DNA from: CAYZJB01 sp964602985
GTDB taxonomy: Bacteria; CLD3; SB21
DNA: 64,000 nucleotides
Assembly: GCA_964602985.1 (NCBI GenBank)
Contig: CAZRTJ010000004.1
Location: 1 to 64,000 of the forward strand
Reading direction: 5' to 3'
The translations under genes and the position numbers were made by a program. The stretch's first letter is position 1, and each line of letters opens with the position of its first letter. This document shows, piece by piece, positions 17,242 through 25,718 of the stretch. The notes under the pieces were generated by a model. The model searched no databases. It was given only the letters and a program-made list of their open reading frames with translations, and was not told the origin of the DNA.

Positions 17242-17967
17242 ATGGAACCACCCATCCACATTTCAGAATCTCCGACCGCCCTGCATCGCGCCGTGGCGAC
17301 AAGAATCATCGAGGTGGGAAACGAAGCGATCCGCCAACACGGACGGTTCACCTTTGTCTTGTCCGGAGGTTCCACGCCGGAGGGTGTATACCGTGCGCTG
17401 GCATCTGATGAGTTTCGCAGTCGTCTTGCGTGGAACGCGGTCCACTTCTTCTGGGGCGACGAACGCTGTGTGATCCAAACGCACCCTGACAGCAACTATC
17501 GAATGGCGTTTGAGGCTCTTCTGGCCCACATCGATATACCGGAAGAAAATATCCATCGGATGCAAGCTGAAGAGGACCCACTCCTCGCCGCCCAAGCCAG
17601 CGAAGACGACCTCCGGGAGTTTTTCCGACTGAGCGAGGGAGATTTCCCACGATTTGACTTGATTCTGCTCGGCCTCGGTGAGGACGGACATACGGCTTCG
17701 ATTTTCCCCGAAACAGACGCCTTGCAAGAGCGCTCGGCCATCGTGATGGATAACTTCGTCCGCAAACTGAAAACCCACCGCATTACCATGACACTGCCTG
17801 TGCTGAACCATGCGCATCGCGTTTGGTTTCTTGTCGCCGGCCCTTCGAAGGCAGAAATTGCAAGACAAGTCATCACGGGCGTGGGAAATCATCCGGCAGG
17901 ACTCGTGCAGCCACTCGCTGGTCCGGTCGAGTGGTACCTGGATACCCAGGCCGCCTCGCGTTTGTAA
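17242..17967 (+). CDS. pgl: 6-phosphogluconolactonase
   Basis: 241 aa, the usual length. Hydrolyses 6-phosphogluconolactone in the oxidative pentose phosphate pathway. Family motifs: FVLSGGSTPEGVY for phosphate binding, FFWGDERCV, HPDSNYRM, and LGLGEDGHTASIFP containing the catalytic region. ATG follows GGAGCGG. No zwf or gnd is adjacent; instead it heads an operon of tRNA-modification and housekeeping genes, with tsaE beginning right after its stop codon. Confidence 0.95.
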   Translation: MEPPIHISESPTALHRAVATRIIEVGNEAIRQHGRFTFVLSGGSTPEGVYRALASDEFRSRLAWNAVHFFWGDERCVIQTHPDSNYRMAFEALLAHIDIPEENIHRMQAEEDPLLAAQASEDDLREFFRLSEGDFPRFDLILLGLGEDGHTASIFPETDALQERSAIVMDNFVRKLKTHRITMTLPVLNHAHRVWFLVAGPSKAEIARQVITGVGNHPAGLVQPLAGPVEWYLDTQAASRL

Positions 17968-17968
17968 A

Positions 17969-18409
17969 TTGCGTTCTGTCCGTTCCCATTCCCCGGAAGA
18001 AACCATCGGGATCGCGCGTGGTTTTGCGGCACAACTGGTTCCGGGGGACATTGTTGCGTTCTTTGGAGAGGTCGGATCGGGGAAGACACTGTTCATTCGT
18101 GGAATCTGCCTCGAACTGGGTGTGGAAAAGATTTCGAGCCCGACGTTTGTTATTATGAATGAATATGAAGGAGTCTGTCGGAATTCCGCAGTTGTTCTCC
18201 GGCACTTTGACTTCTACCGAATCGAGGGGGAAGCGCAACTGACCGAACTCGGGGTTGATGAATTTCTCAGCGACCCTCTGAGCCTTGTCTTTTTGGAATG
18301 GACAGAACACGCCCAATTGCACTTGCCGCGGGAGTATTGGTCCGTGCATCTGCGCAAAGTCAACGATGAGACACGAGACATCCGAATCGAGAAGCATGCC
18401 GAAGCCTGA
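17969..18409 (+). CDS. tsaE: tRNA t6A biosynthesis ATPase TsaE
   Basis: 146 aa with the TsaE P-loop GEVGSGKT, then SSPTFVIMNEYEG and FYRIEGEAQLTELGVDE, FLEWTEHA. TsaE works with TsaB and TsaD to place threonylcarbamoyl on A37 of ANN-decoding tRNAs. I use the TTG at 17969, one base after the pgl stop, because it gives the normal family length; the ATG at 17810 would bury 53 residues inside pgl with no family resemblance. Overlaps tsaB by 14 nt. Confidence 0.9.
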   Translation: MRSVRSHSPEETIGIARGFAAQLVPGDIVAFFGEVGSGKTLFIRGICLELGVEKISSPTFVIMNEYEGVCRNSAVVLRHFDFYRIEGEAQLTELGVDEFLSDPLSLVFLEWTEHAQLHLPREYWSVHLRKVNDETRDIRIEKHAEA

Positions 18410-19067
18410 CTACATCCTGGCCCTCGATACGTCCGGCAAACGATGTGATGTGGCGTTGTGCGGGAAGGGCCTCCCCGCTGCCCAGCGCACATCGATCGAC
18501 CCTTATGGCCACTCTGAGAAGATCCTGCCGTTGATCGACGAGGTTCTTGCCGAACGCCATGTCCGTGCATCGGATATATCCGTCATCGCCATTTCGATCG
18601 GACCCGGGTCGTTCACGGGGCTGCGTGTGGGATTATCCGCAGTCAAAGGTCTGGCATATTCGCTCGACATACCGGTGGTGGCAGTTCCGACCCATGACGT
18701 GATTTTCCATGCCATCGACAGGCCGGACCGAGCCGTCTGGATCACGAACACCGCTCGCAAAGAGCACTTCTATGTGACGCGGTATTTTCCGGGCAGGCAC
18801 CCCGAACCTCCCGTGGTGACGTCCGTGAGGGAATTGTGCGCCGAGCTGTCGATTCCGATTACGATAGCGACCGACCATCCGGACTGGATTCGACAAACCC
18901 TTCCTGAGGATCGCCTGAAATTCGTCGACATACTCGACGACACCCTCGCGTATCCGGATGCTTGCGTCGTAGCAGGACTGGCGAGGATCCGTCACGAGAA
19001 AGGAGAGTATGATCCCATGGACTCACTCATTCCGTTGTACGTTCAGCCATTCCAAGGCGTCATGTGA
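18396..19067 (+). CDS. tsaB: tRNA t6A biosynthesis protein TsaB
   Basis: 223 aa, ASKHA-fold partner of TsaD. Recognised from ILALDTSGKRCDVAL, the GPGSFTGLRVGLSAVKGLAYSLDIPVV block, and the metal/nucleotide-fold context. TsaB lacks catalysis but scaffolds the TsaD-TsaE complex. tsaD itself is not in the window. It sits between tsaE and rimI, a common arrangement, with an overlap at each end (TGATG with rimI). Confidence 0.93.
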   Translation: MPKPDYILALDTSGKRCDVALCGKGLPAAQRTSIDPYGHSEKILPLIDEVLAERHVRASDISVIAISIGPGSFTGLRVGLSAVKGLAYSLDIPVVAVPTHDVIFHAIDRPDRAVWITNTARKEHFYVTRYFPGRHPEPPVVTSVRELCAELSIPITIATDHPDWIRQTLPEDRLKFVDILDDTLAYPDACVVAGLARIRHEKGEYDPMDSLIPLYVQPFQGVM

Positions 19068-19537
19068 TGGAGGGCTTGGAGTTTCGGGACCTGAAAGAAG
19101 AAGAACTGGAAGATGTCTTGTTCATTGAGCGCTCGTCCTTTGATGTGCCGTGGACCCGGGCGCAGATACTGGACGAATTTAAGAATCGAGATATCACGTG
19201 GCCGCGCGGGGCTTACGAAGAATGGAAACTGGTCGGGTATCTCTTTCTCTGGTTCATTGTCGATGAGTGCCACGTGGCTAACATCGCCGTGCATCCGGAT
19301 TTTCGGCGCCGCGGGGTCGGTTGGACGTTGCTGGAGGAGTGTATCCGACTCGCGACACAAAAAAAATCCGTGAAAATCACCCTGGAAGTTCGTACATCCA
19401 ACCGCGGTGCGATTTCCCTGTATGACAAGTTTGGTTTTCAGAAAGTCGGAATTCGAAAAAACTACTATCGCGATGGATTCTTGCGGACCGAAGATGCGAT
19501 CCTGATGGACTTTACGCTACCCCAACAGACCGTATGA
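19067..19537 (+). CDS. rimI: RimI-like protein N-acetyltransferase
   Basis: 156-aa GNAT enzyme. The acetyl-CoA loop is VHPDFRRRGVGWTLL and the substrate side has LEVRTSNRGAISLYDKFGF followed by R.NYYRDGF..EDAILM, typical of RimI, which acetylates the N-terminal Ala of ribosomal protein S18. ATG overlaps the tsaB stop (TGATG); an in-frame GTG one codon earlier is an alternative. Last 4 nt overlap accD. Confidence 0.93.
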   Translation: MEGLEFRDLKEEELEDVLFIERSSFDVPWTRAQILDEFKNRDITWPRGAYEEWKLVGYLFLWFIVDECHVANIAVHPDFRRRGVGWTLLEECIRLATQKKSVKITLEVRTSNRGAISLYDKFGFQKVGIRKNYYRDGFLRTEDAILMDFTLPQQTV

Positions 19538-20400
19538 ACTGGTTTCAGCGCGCCAAAGACGGAATTTCCTCCCAAGACAAGAAGGAACTACCCAATGTCT
19601 GGATGAAATGCGACGCGTGTGGGGAGATTCTGTACAAGAAAGATCTGGAAAAGAATTACAACGTCTGTCTCAAATGCGGATTTCATTTTCGCATCTTTGC
19701 CAAAACGTACATCGAGATCATTTTTGATTTCGGGACGTTTCGTCCGATCGATGCCAATATGATCTCTGTCGATCCGTTGGGATTCAAAGACACCAAGAAG
19801 TACTCAGACCGCATCCGCACCACGATCACCAAAACCGGCTTGCGCGACGCAGTCCAGACTGGAATTGGCAAGATTCTGGATCGTCCGGTCGCTGCGGCCG
19901 TGATGGAGTTTGGATTCATCGGCGGCTCGATGGGATCCGTCGTGGGGGAGAAGATCAGTCGTGCCATCGATCAGGCGCTGCACCATCGTTTGCCCATGAT
20001 TATCGTGTCCGCGTCGGGTGGGGCGCGAATGATGGAGGGCGCCCTGTCCCTGATGCAGATGGCCAAAACCAGTGCGAAACTGTCCCTCCTTCACGAAAAG
20101 AGACTTCCATTCATTTCGGTGCTTACGGATCCGACCACGGGTGGCGTTACGGCGAGTTACGCGATGCTTGGCGATGTGATCGTTGCCGAACCGGGCGCTT
20201 TGATCGGCTTTGCGGGACCCCGCGTTGTCAAAGAAGCAACTGGCAAGGATTTGCCAGAGGGTTTTCAGCGAGCTGAGTTTCTCCTGGAGCATGGGTTCGT
20301 TGACATGATTGTAAGCCGAAAGGATTTGAAAGAGACCCTGAACAAACTTCTGGAAACATTTGAAACGCATACCTCCAACAACTGGAATCCCGAACCATGA
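19534..20400 (+). CDS. accD: acetyl-CoA carboxylase carboxyltransferase subunit beta
   Basis: 288 aa. Transfers the carboxyl group from carboxybiotin to acetyl-CoA at the first step of fatty-acid synthesis. The N-terminal zinc ribbon (MKCDACGE...VCLKCGFHF) and the crotonase-like core with SASGGARMMEG and TDPTTGGVTASYAMLGDV are intact. accA is not nearby. Start ATG overlaps the rimI stop and the stop overlaps surE, continuing the coupled operon. Confidence 0.97.
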   Translation: MNWFQRAKDGISSQDKKELPNVWMKCDACGEILYKKDLEKNYNVCLKCGFHFRIFAKTYIEIIFDFGTFRPIDANMISVDPLGFKDTKKYSDRIRTTITKTGLRDAVQTGIGKILDRPVAAAVMEFGFIGGSMGSVVGEKISRAIDQALHHRLPMIIVSASGGARMMEGALSLMQMAKTSAKLSLLHEKRLPFISVLTDPTTGGVTASYAMLGDVIVAEPGALIGFAGPRVVKEATGKDLPEGFQRAEFLLEHGFVDMIVSRKDLKETLNKLLETFETHTSNNWNPEP

Positions 20401-21170
20401 ACATGAAGAAACACATTCTGTTGACGAATGACGACGGCATCGACTCCCCCGGGCTTTTCGCGCTTCACGAAGAGTTGAGGAAGATCGGGGAAGTGACGGT
20501 CGTGGCTCCGCACATCGAGCGCAGTGCGGTTGGCCACGCTATCACGATCCACAATCCCATACGCGTGCTGGACTACAATCGACCGGACAAATTCCATGGC
20601 TATGCGATTGACGGGACGCCGGCAGACTGTGTCAAAATCGCCGCCGCACACATCATGAGAAAGAAACCGGACATCGTCGTCTCCGGTGTCAACCACGGCC
20701 CCAATACGGCAACCAACGTGCTGTATTCCGGCACCGTTTCCGCGGCGACTGAAGGGGTTATCCTCGGCATTCCTGCCATTGCTTCTTCTCTCATGAGTTT
20801 TGATTACAGAGCCGATATGTCGTACGCGGCGCAGTTCACGGCTCGACTTGCGAAAATGGTTTTGGAGCAGAGTCTCCCGGCGGACACATTGCTGAATGTC
20901 AATATTCCGGCGCTTCCAAAATCATCTATTACAGGCGTGGCCATTACGAGATTGGGCAAGGGGCGGTATGAAGAGTACTTCGAAAAACGAGTCGATCTCA
21001 GTCACCGGGATTACTATTGGTTGACGGGCAAGAAGATGAACCTGGATACGGAAGAGGACGTGGACGATGTGGCCGTCGCCAGAAACAAAGTCTCCATCAC
21101 ACCGATCCACATCGACCTGACAAGCTACAAAATGCTCGATCGCCTGAAAGACTGGAAGATCAGTATTTAG
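20397..21170 (+). CDS. surE: 5'/3'-nucleotidase SurE
   Basis: 257 aa. Metal-dependent nucleoside monophosphatase; motif ILLTNDDGIDSPG with the Asp pair, VVAPHIERSAVGHAIT, GTPADCVKIA and VVSGVNHGPNTATNVLYSGTVSAATEG are all present. Last gene of the pgl-surE operon. Its final 11 nt overlap the end of a convergent glycosyltransferase gene, leaving no room for a conventional terminator. Confidence 0.97.
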   Translation: MNMKKHILLTNDDGIDSPGLFALHEELRKIGEVTVVAPHIERSAVGHAITIHNPIRVLDYNRPDKFHGYAIDGTPADCVKIAAAHIMRKKPDIVVSGVNHGPNTATNVLYSGTVSAATEGVILGIPAIASSLMSFDYRADMSYAAQFTARLAKMVLEQSLPADTLLNVNIPALPKSSITGVAITRLGKGRYEEYFEKRVDLSHRDYYWLTGKKMNLDTEEDVDDVAVARNKVSITPIHIDLTSYKMLDRLKDWKISI

Positions 21171-22275
21171 CAATCCTTCGAAGACAAACCTCAAAACCGT
21201 CTACACAGCGGTCCATCGAAAACTCGCCGGTGACGGTTTCACGCGCTGCAGACTGAAAGTCTCGGAGCAAATGAGGGTGTGCGACAAAGAACCGCATCTT
21301 GTCGACAAGATCTCTCACATTTTCCGGATCGATCACAAAGCCGTTTATTCCATCCCGTACGATATCTCGTGTGCATCCCGCAAAGCGAGAACTGAGCACC
21401 GGAAGACCGGATGCCATTGCCTCAACGCAGACAAGTCCCCAAACGTCGTAATACGACGGAAAGACAAATACGTCTCCCAGCGCGTACAACTCACGGAGTT
21501 CTTCTTTTTGACGAAACCCCCAGAAAGTCACGTTCCTTAGGTTCTTATCTTTGACGATTTGCCGAAGGCGTTCCTCTTCTTCTCCCTCTCCCACCAGGTG
21601 GAGTTCAACACCGACGGATGGAAGCTTGGAATAGGCTTCCAGTAAGGTGGCTACACCTTTGAGGCGGGTGAAGTGGCCCACATACAGAAATCGAATGTTT
21701 TCACTACGCTGCCGGATCGTCGGCGATAGTAAGAAGAAATCAGTATCTACTGTGTTGATTGCGATGTCAATCCGATCGAACGACATGCCCAACTCACATA
21801 GGTAATCACGTGCCTCACTTCCGTAGGCCAGACCGGCCGAGGCGAGACGGGCAAGAAATTTGCGTACGCTTCGCCGCACACGACAACAATCGCTCCTACG
21901 AACGGCCTGCGCCCGCGTTTCTCCCGACCAAAGAACGAAAGGTATCGCTTTCACTATTGCATACGCGGCAGACCACACAGCCGGGAACCCCATACTTCCA
22001 ACAATGACAGCGTCCGGCTGAAGCCGCATTAGCGACTGGAACAACGTCGGCGAAAAAGCAATTAGCGCGTCTCCAACGACGGCATGCCCGCCCTCGACGT
22101 AGATGTGGTCGAATTCCAAAGTTCTTTCATCAACCGTCCATTTCCTACGGGCATAGTGGCGCACAAGGAACACAACCGTTAGCTGCCAGCCTCGATTCGT
22201 CAGTCGTTTCGACAAGAGATTGAACAGGGGAACACGATAAGGCGTTGGCAAGTTCGTCACAATGACGATGTGCAT
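21160..22275 (-). CDS. family 4 (GT-B) glycosyltransferase
   Basis: 371 aa. Two Rossmann domains: acceptor half beginning MHIVIVTNLPTPYRVPLFNLLS, donor half with FLYVGHFTRLKGVATLLEAY, HLVGEGEEE, and the retaining-GT signature FPSYYDVWGLVCVEAMASGLPVLSS. Sugar donor and acceptor are unknown; a cell-surface glycan is likely. It overlaps the upstream amidotransferase gene by 19 nt and is therefore probably cotranscribed with it, an unusual pairing. Confidence 0.92.
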   Translation of the reverse strand: MHIVIVTNLPTPYRVPLFNLLSKRLTNRGWQLTVVFLVRHYARRKWTVDERTLEFDHIYVEGGHAVVGDALIAFSPTLFQSLMRLQPDAVIVGSMGFPAVWSAAYAIVKAIPFVLWSGETRAQAVRRSDCCRVRRSVRKFLARLASAGLAYGSEARDYLCELGMSFDRIDIAINTVDTDFFLLSPTIRQRSENIRFLYVGHFTRLKGVATLLEAYSKLPSVGVELHLVGEGEEEERLRQIVKDKNLRNVTFWGFRQKEELRELYALGDVFVFPSYYDVWGLVCVEAMASGLPVLSSRFAGCTRDIVRDGINGFVIDPENVRDLVDKMRFFVAHPHLLRDFQSAARETVTGEFSMDRCVDGFEVCLRRIAKY

Positions 22276-22838
22276 CCGATCCTCAGGAAATTTGATACGA
22301 GTGTATTGCTGTTTTCTGTCAGAATCGACTCGGGATGAAACTGGACTCCCTCCACCGGTCGGTCCCGATGACGCAGCCCCATGATAATGCCGGATTCCGT
22401 CCGCGCCGAAACGACGAGATCGCCCATCACAGAGGCAGGGTCAACCACCAGGGAATGATAACGAACGACACTCAGCGGGCTCCGGACGTCTCGAAAAATT
22501 CCCAATCCGTCATGGTGGACGATGTCTGTCTTGCCATGAACCGGCATCGCACCGGGGACGACCGCCGCTCCCAACACAATGGCCATGCATTGCATCCCGA
22601 GGCAAACACCCAGGATCGGGGTCGTGGCCCCAAACTCTCGAATGATCTCACACGACAGGGTCGCAGATTCCGGCCGCCCCGGACCAGGGGAAATAATCAG
22701 ATGGGTCGGATGCATGTCTCGTATGTCCTCAAGAGTCGTTTCATCCGGTCTCTTCACACGACAATCCCGTCCCAATCCCGATACCAGTTGGAATAGATTG
22801 TAGGTGAAACTGTCGAAGTTATCCAGAATAAGAATCAT
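22257..22838 (-). CDS. glutamine amidotransferase, TrpG/PabA type
   Basis: 193 aa. Supplies ammonia from glutamine to a chorismate-using partner: anthranilate synthase (tryptophan) or aminodeoxychorismate synthase (folate). Motifs LDNFDSFTYNL, IISPGPGRPE, catalytic Cys in GVCLGMQ, and the HPES His/Glu pair are intact, so the class I triad is complete. No trpE or pabB is adjacent, so a dual-use subunit is possible. ATG at 22838 is 5 nt inside the metK terminator boundary. Confidence 0.92.
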   Translation of the reverse strand: MILILDNFDSFTYNLFQLVSGLGRDCRVKRPDETTLEDIRDMHPTHLIISPGPGRPESATLSCEIIREFGATTPILGVCLGMQCMAIVLGAAVVPGAMPVHGKTDIVHHDGLGIFRDVRSPLSVVRYHSLVVDPASVMGDLVVSARTESGIIMGLRHRDRPVEGVQFHPESILTENSNTLVSNFLRIGCTSSL

Positions 22839-22842
22839 AATG

Positions 22843-22870
22843 AAAAAGCCGCTCTGGAGAGCGGCTTTTT
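22843..22870 (-). terminator. metK terminator (bidirectional shape)
   Basis: AAAAAGCCGCTC (22843-22854), loop TGGA, GAGCGGCTTTTT (22859-22870). It lies directly after the metK stop on the minus strand and before the amidotransferase ATG, separating the two transcripts. Confidence 0.9.
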
Positions 22871-22874
22871 GAGG

Positions 22875-24014
22875 TTACTTGATTTCCTTCTTCAGGTGCT
22901 CGACCAGGTCCAGTTTTTCCCATTCAAACTCATTCCGTCCGAAATGACCATACGCGGCGGTGTCGAAAAAGATCGGCCGCTTCAAATTGAAGCGCTTGAT
23001 GATACCGGCCGGCGTGAGATCCACGCCCTTCTGGATCGCATCGCCGATCGCGTGATCCGCGATTTTGCCTGTCCCGTAGGTATTGACAAAAACAGAAACG
23101 GGCTGTGCCACTCCGATCGCATACGCCAGTTGTACGAGGCACTCCGAGGCAAGACCGGCGGCGACTATGTTCTTGGCCAGATGTCGAGCCGCATAGGCGG
23201 CGCTCCGATCGACCTTGGTAGGATCTTTTCCAGAGAAGGCTCCACCACCATGCGCTCCCCAACCTCCATAGGTGTCCACGATGATCTTCCGTCCCGTCAA
23301 GCCCGTGTCGCCATGAGGCCCGCCGATTTCAAAACGGCCTGTCGGATTGACGTGGTAAATTGTCTTGTCGTCCAGCAATTCTTTGGGTACGACATGCTTC
23401 ACCACATGTTCAATGACATCGTGCTTGATCCGCTGCTGCGTGGCGTCTGGGTCATGTTGCGTCGATACGACAACGGTGTGAACGCGAAGAGGCTTCTTTT
23501 TCGAATCGTATTCGATCGTCACTTGGGACTTGGCGTCCGGCCGCAGGTACGGCATGTCCGTGCCGTGTTTGCGAATATCCGCAAGGCGCTTGACCAATTT
23601 GTGTGCGAACGATATCGTCATGGGCATGTACTCGGGAGTCTGATCGCAGGCGTATCCAAACATCATTCCCTGATCGCCCGCGCCGCCTGTATCGACCCCC
23701 ATGGCAATGTCTGGTGATTGTTGGTGGATGGTCGAGATGACACCACACGAATCCGAATCAAAACGATACGTGTCCTTCGTGTATCCAATATTGCGAATTG
23801 TACTGCGGACGACATCCTGGATATCAATATAGGCGGACGTGGTGACTTCGCCGCTGACCATGGCCAAACCCGTCGTGACGAGCGTCTCCACGGCGACCCG
23901 GCTCGATGCATCCTCCCGTAACATCGCGTCCAAAATGGCGTCGCTGATCTGATCGGCAATCTTATCCGGGTGACCCTCGGAAACCGACTCCGACGTAAAC
24001 AAGAAACGAGACAT
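22875..24014 (-). CDS. metK: S-adenosylmethionine synthetase
   Basis: 379 aa, standard length. Makes SAM from methionine and ATP. Motifs: FTSESVSEGHPDKIADQISDA at the N-terminus, GAGDQGMMFGYA loop, the glycine-rich GGAFSGKDPTKVDRSAAY and DTYGG. ATG follows AGGAG. Expression is under a SAM-I riboswitch with its own terminator in the leader and a near-consensus promoter, and the gene ends in a strong terminator, so metK is an autonomous feedback-controlled unit. Confidence 0.98.
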   Translation of the reverse strand: MSRFLFTSESVSEGHPDKIADQISDAILDAMLREDASSRVAVETLVTTGLAMVSGEVTTSAYIDIQDVVRSTIRNIGYTKDTYRFDSDSCGVISTIHQQSPDIAMGVDTGGAGDQGMMFGYACDQTPEYMPMTISFAHKLVKRLADIRKHGTDMPYLRPDAKSQVTIEYDSKKKPLRVHTVVVSTQHDPDATQQRIKHDVIEHVVKHVVPKELLDDKTIYHVNPTGRFEIGGPHGDTGLTGRKIIVDTYGGWGAHGGGAFSGKDPTKVDRSAAYAARHLAKNIVAAGLASECLVQLAYAIGVAQPVSVFVNTYGTGKIADHAIGDAIQKGVDLTPAGIIKRFNLKRPIFFDTAAYGHFGRNEFEWEKLDLVEHLKKEIK

Positions 24015-24050
24015 AAATTCAACTCCTATGGGTTAAATGAACTGGATTCC

Positions 24051-24077
24051 AAAAAAAAACCTCTTCGAAAGAAGAGG
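24051..24077 (-). terminator. riboswitch-controlled terminator in the metK leader
   Basis: Minus strand: CCTCTT, loop CTTTCG, AAGAGG (stem arms 24072-24077 and 24060-24065), then nine Us (24051-24059). It lies between aptamer and metK start, so SAM binding should favour termination. Confidence 0.88.
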
Positions 24078-24092
24078 CAAACCATGTATATG

Positions 24093-24204
24093 ATCTCATC
24101 TTCTCCCGTATCCCGGGACAGGAATTAGCACCACGACCCCGCCGAAGCGGACGGTTGCTGCGACATCTTCGTGCCTGTCACTCCGTCGCTCTTGATAAGA
24201 TGTT
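24093..24204 (-). ncRNA. SAM-I (S-box) riboswitch
   Basis: Leader of metK. On the minus strand it has the S-box order: CTTATCAAGAG (24189-24199), the GGAG..GACAGGC region, GCAACC (24153-24158), GGTGCTAATTCC (24121-24132) and closing AGATGAGA. The 5' and 3' ends can pair to form P1 (CATCTTATC with GAGATGAG). The aptamer is compact, about 110 nt. Known S-box aptamers bind SAM and shut off methionine/SAM genes through a downstream terminator, which is present here at 24051-24077. Confidence 0.93.
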
Positions 24205-24228
24205 ATGTCAAAGATCCAAACGCGCCGC

Positions 24229-24257
24229 AATATAGCGCACCGGATCAGTCGTGTCAA
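24229..24257 (-). promoter_or_regulatory. metK promoter
   Basis: Minus strand -35 TTGACA (24252-24257), exactly 17 nt, -10 TATATT (24229-24234), placing the RNA start a few nt before the riboswitch. Confidence 0.85.
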
Positions 24258-24267
24258 ACAAAATTTC

Positions 24268-25650
24268 TTAAGCCGGCACAGCCTCTCCGGCGGCAACCTC
24301 GTCCGGTTCTGCAGCCCGCTTCAACTTCTTTAGAAACACGACGATCATGATGGCCGAGAAAAAGCAACAGATTGTGAGAACCGTATAGAATTGCGTGTGC
24401 GACCATGTGCTGTAAAAGGACCCGAGAAAGCCCGCCAGATAATTGCCGATCGCGGTGGCGGCAAACCAGCCGCCCATCAGCAGTCCCCGCCAGCGATACG
24501 GAGCCATCTTGGATGCGTACGACAATCCCATCGGACTCAGGCACAGCTCTGCGAGCGTTTGCACAAAGTACGAGCCGATCAACCACAGGGGCGACATGGA
24601 CTTGTTGTCTGCGTCTCCACCGAGGGCGGATGCGCCAATCATGATCGCAAAGCCAATCCCGCAAATGAACATGCCGAATCCGATCTTGGCGGGCGTCGCA
24701 GGTTCCAAGCCTCTTGAATTCAAGAAACCCCAAAAGCGAATAACAACCGGTGTGAGCAGCAGGATGAACATGGGATTGAAAACTTGATAGAACTCCGCTT
24801 CGGATGCATTGGCCGGATCGGAAATTCCGAGAATGATATAAAGGATTCCACGCAAGGCATCCGGCAAATCCATCGGACGGGTGGAACGATCCGCAAACAG
24901 TGTGAGCGCAAAGCCATTTTGGTGAAACGACATCCAGAAGAAGACGACAATCAAATACACGATAATCAGAGCAACGACACGATCACGCTCCTTCTTCGGA
25001 GAAATCCTTTCTTCGGTTGTGGCTTGGGAACGACTTCCATTCTCCTGTACCAGGGCCGCCGAAGCCTGATACGTGGACTGACCAAATCGAAAGATCACAA
25101 AGGACAGCAGCATCCCGCACGCCGCCGCGCCAAATCCGGCGTTGTATCCGTACTCGACGCCGATGGAGTTACGCAAGAAGGTCGCCGCAATCGGGGCCAG
25201 AAAGGCTCCGACGTTGATTCCCATGTAGAAAATATTATACGCGGCGTCCTTCTGCGGACTGTTCTTTTCGTACAAATTCCCCACCAGGACGGAGATGTTG
25301 GCTTTGAACAGACCATTGCTCATGGAAACTACAAGAAGGCCGAGGTAAAACAACCCTTCCGAAGGCTTTGGAATGGCCAGAATGAGGTAACCCACTCCTG
25401 TCATCACGGCGCCGATCTTGATCGTTTTCGGAAATCCCCAAAACTTGTCGGCGAGATAACCGCCTAGAACCGGCGAAAAATACGTGAGCGCCAGAAAGAG
25501 GCCGTAGATTTGTCCCTTCTTCGCATCTTCCCAACCGAAGTAATTGCCCATGTACAGCGTGAAAATCGCCAGCATGGTGTAAATGCCAAAGCGTTCCCAC
25601 ATTTCCGAAAAGAACAAAACCTTCAATCCCTTGGGGTGATTCTTAAACAT
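24268..25650 (-). CDS. POT-family proton-dependent peptide transporter
   Basis: 460-aa inner-membrane MFS protein with about 12-14 helices. The N-terminal helix holds EMWERFGIYTML, equivalent to the ExxERF proton-coupling motif of POT/PTR transporters, followed by YFSPVLGGYLADKFWGF and the FKANISVLVGNLY segment. It would import di- and tripeptides with protons. ATG at 25650 is preceded by AAGGAATG on its strand. It faces no obvious partner gene; the aconitase-family gene upstream is on the same strand with a 68-nt gap. Confidence 0.92.
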   Translation of the reverse strand: MFKNHPKGLKVLFFSEMWERFGIYTMLAIFTLYMGNYFGWEDAKKGQIYGLFLALTYFSPVLGGYLADKFWGFPKTIKIGAVMTGVGYLILAIPKPSEGLFYLGLLVVSMSNGLFKANISVLVGNLYEKNSPQKDAAYNIFYMGINVGAFLAPIAATFLRNSIGVEYGYNAGFGAAACGMLLSFVIFRFGQSTYQASAALVQENGSRSQATTEERISPKKERDRVVALIIVYLIVVFFWMSFHQNGFALTLFADRSTRPMDLPDALRGILYIILGISDPANASEAEFYQVFNPMFILLLTPVVIRFWGFLNSRGLEPATPAKIGFGMFICGIGFAIMIGASALGGDADNKSMSPLWLIGSYFVQTLAELCLSPMGLSYASKMAPYRWRGLLMGGWFAATAIGNYLAGFLGSFYSTWSHTQFYTVLTICCFFSAIMIVVFLKKLKRAAEPDEVAAGEAVPA

Positions 25651-25718
25651 CTCGCATTCCTTTCAAACCGATTCCCTCACAGAGGTACGTTGTGGATTCA
25701 GGTGGGTGTGACAGAACG

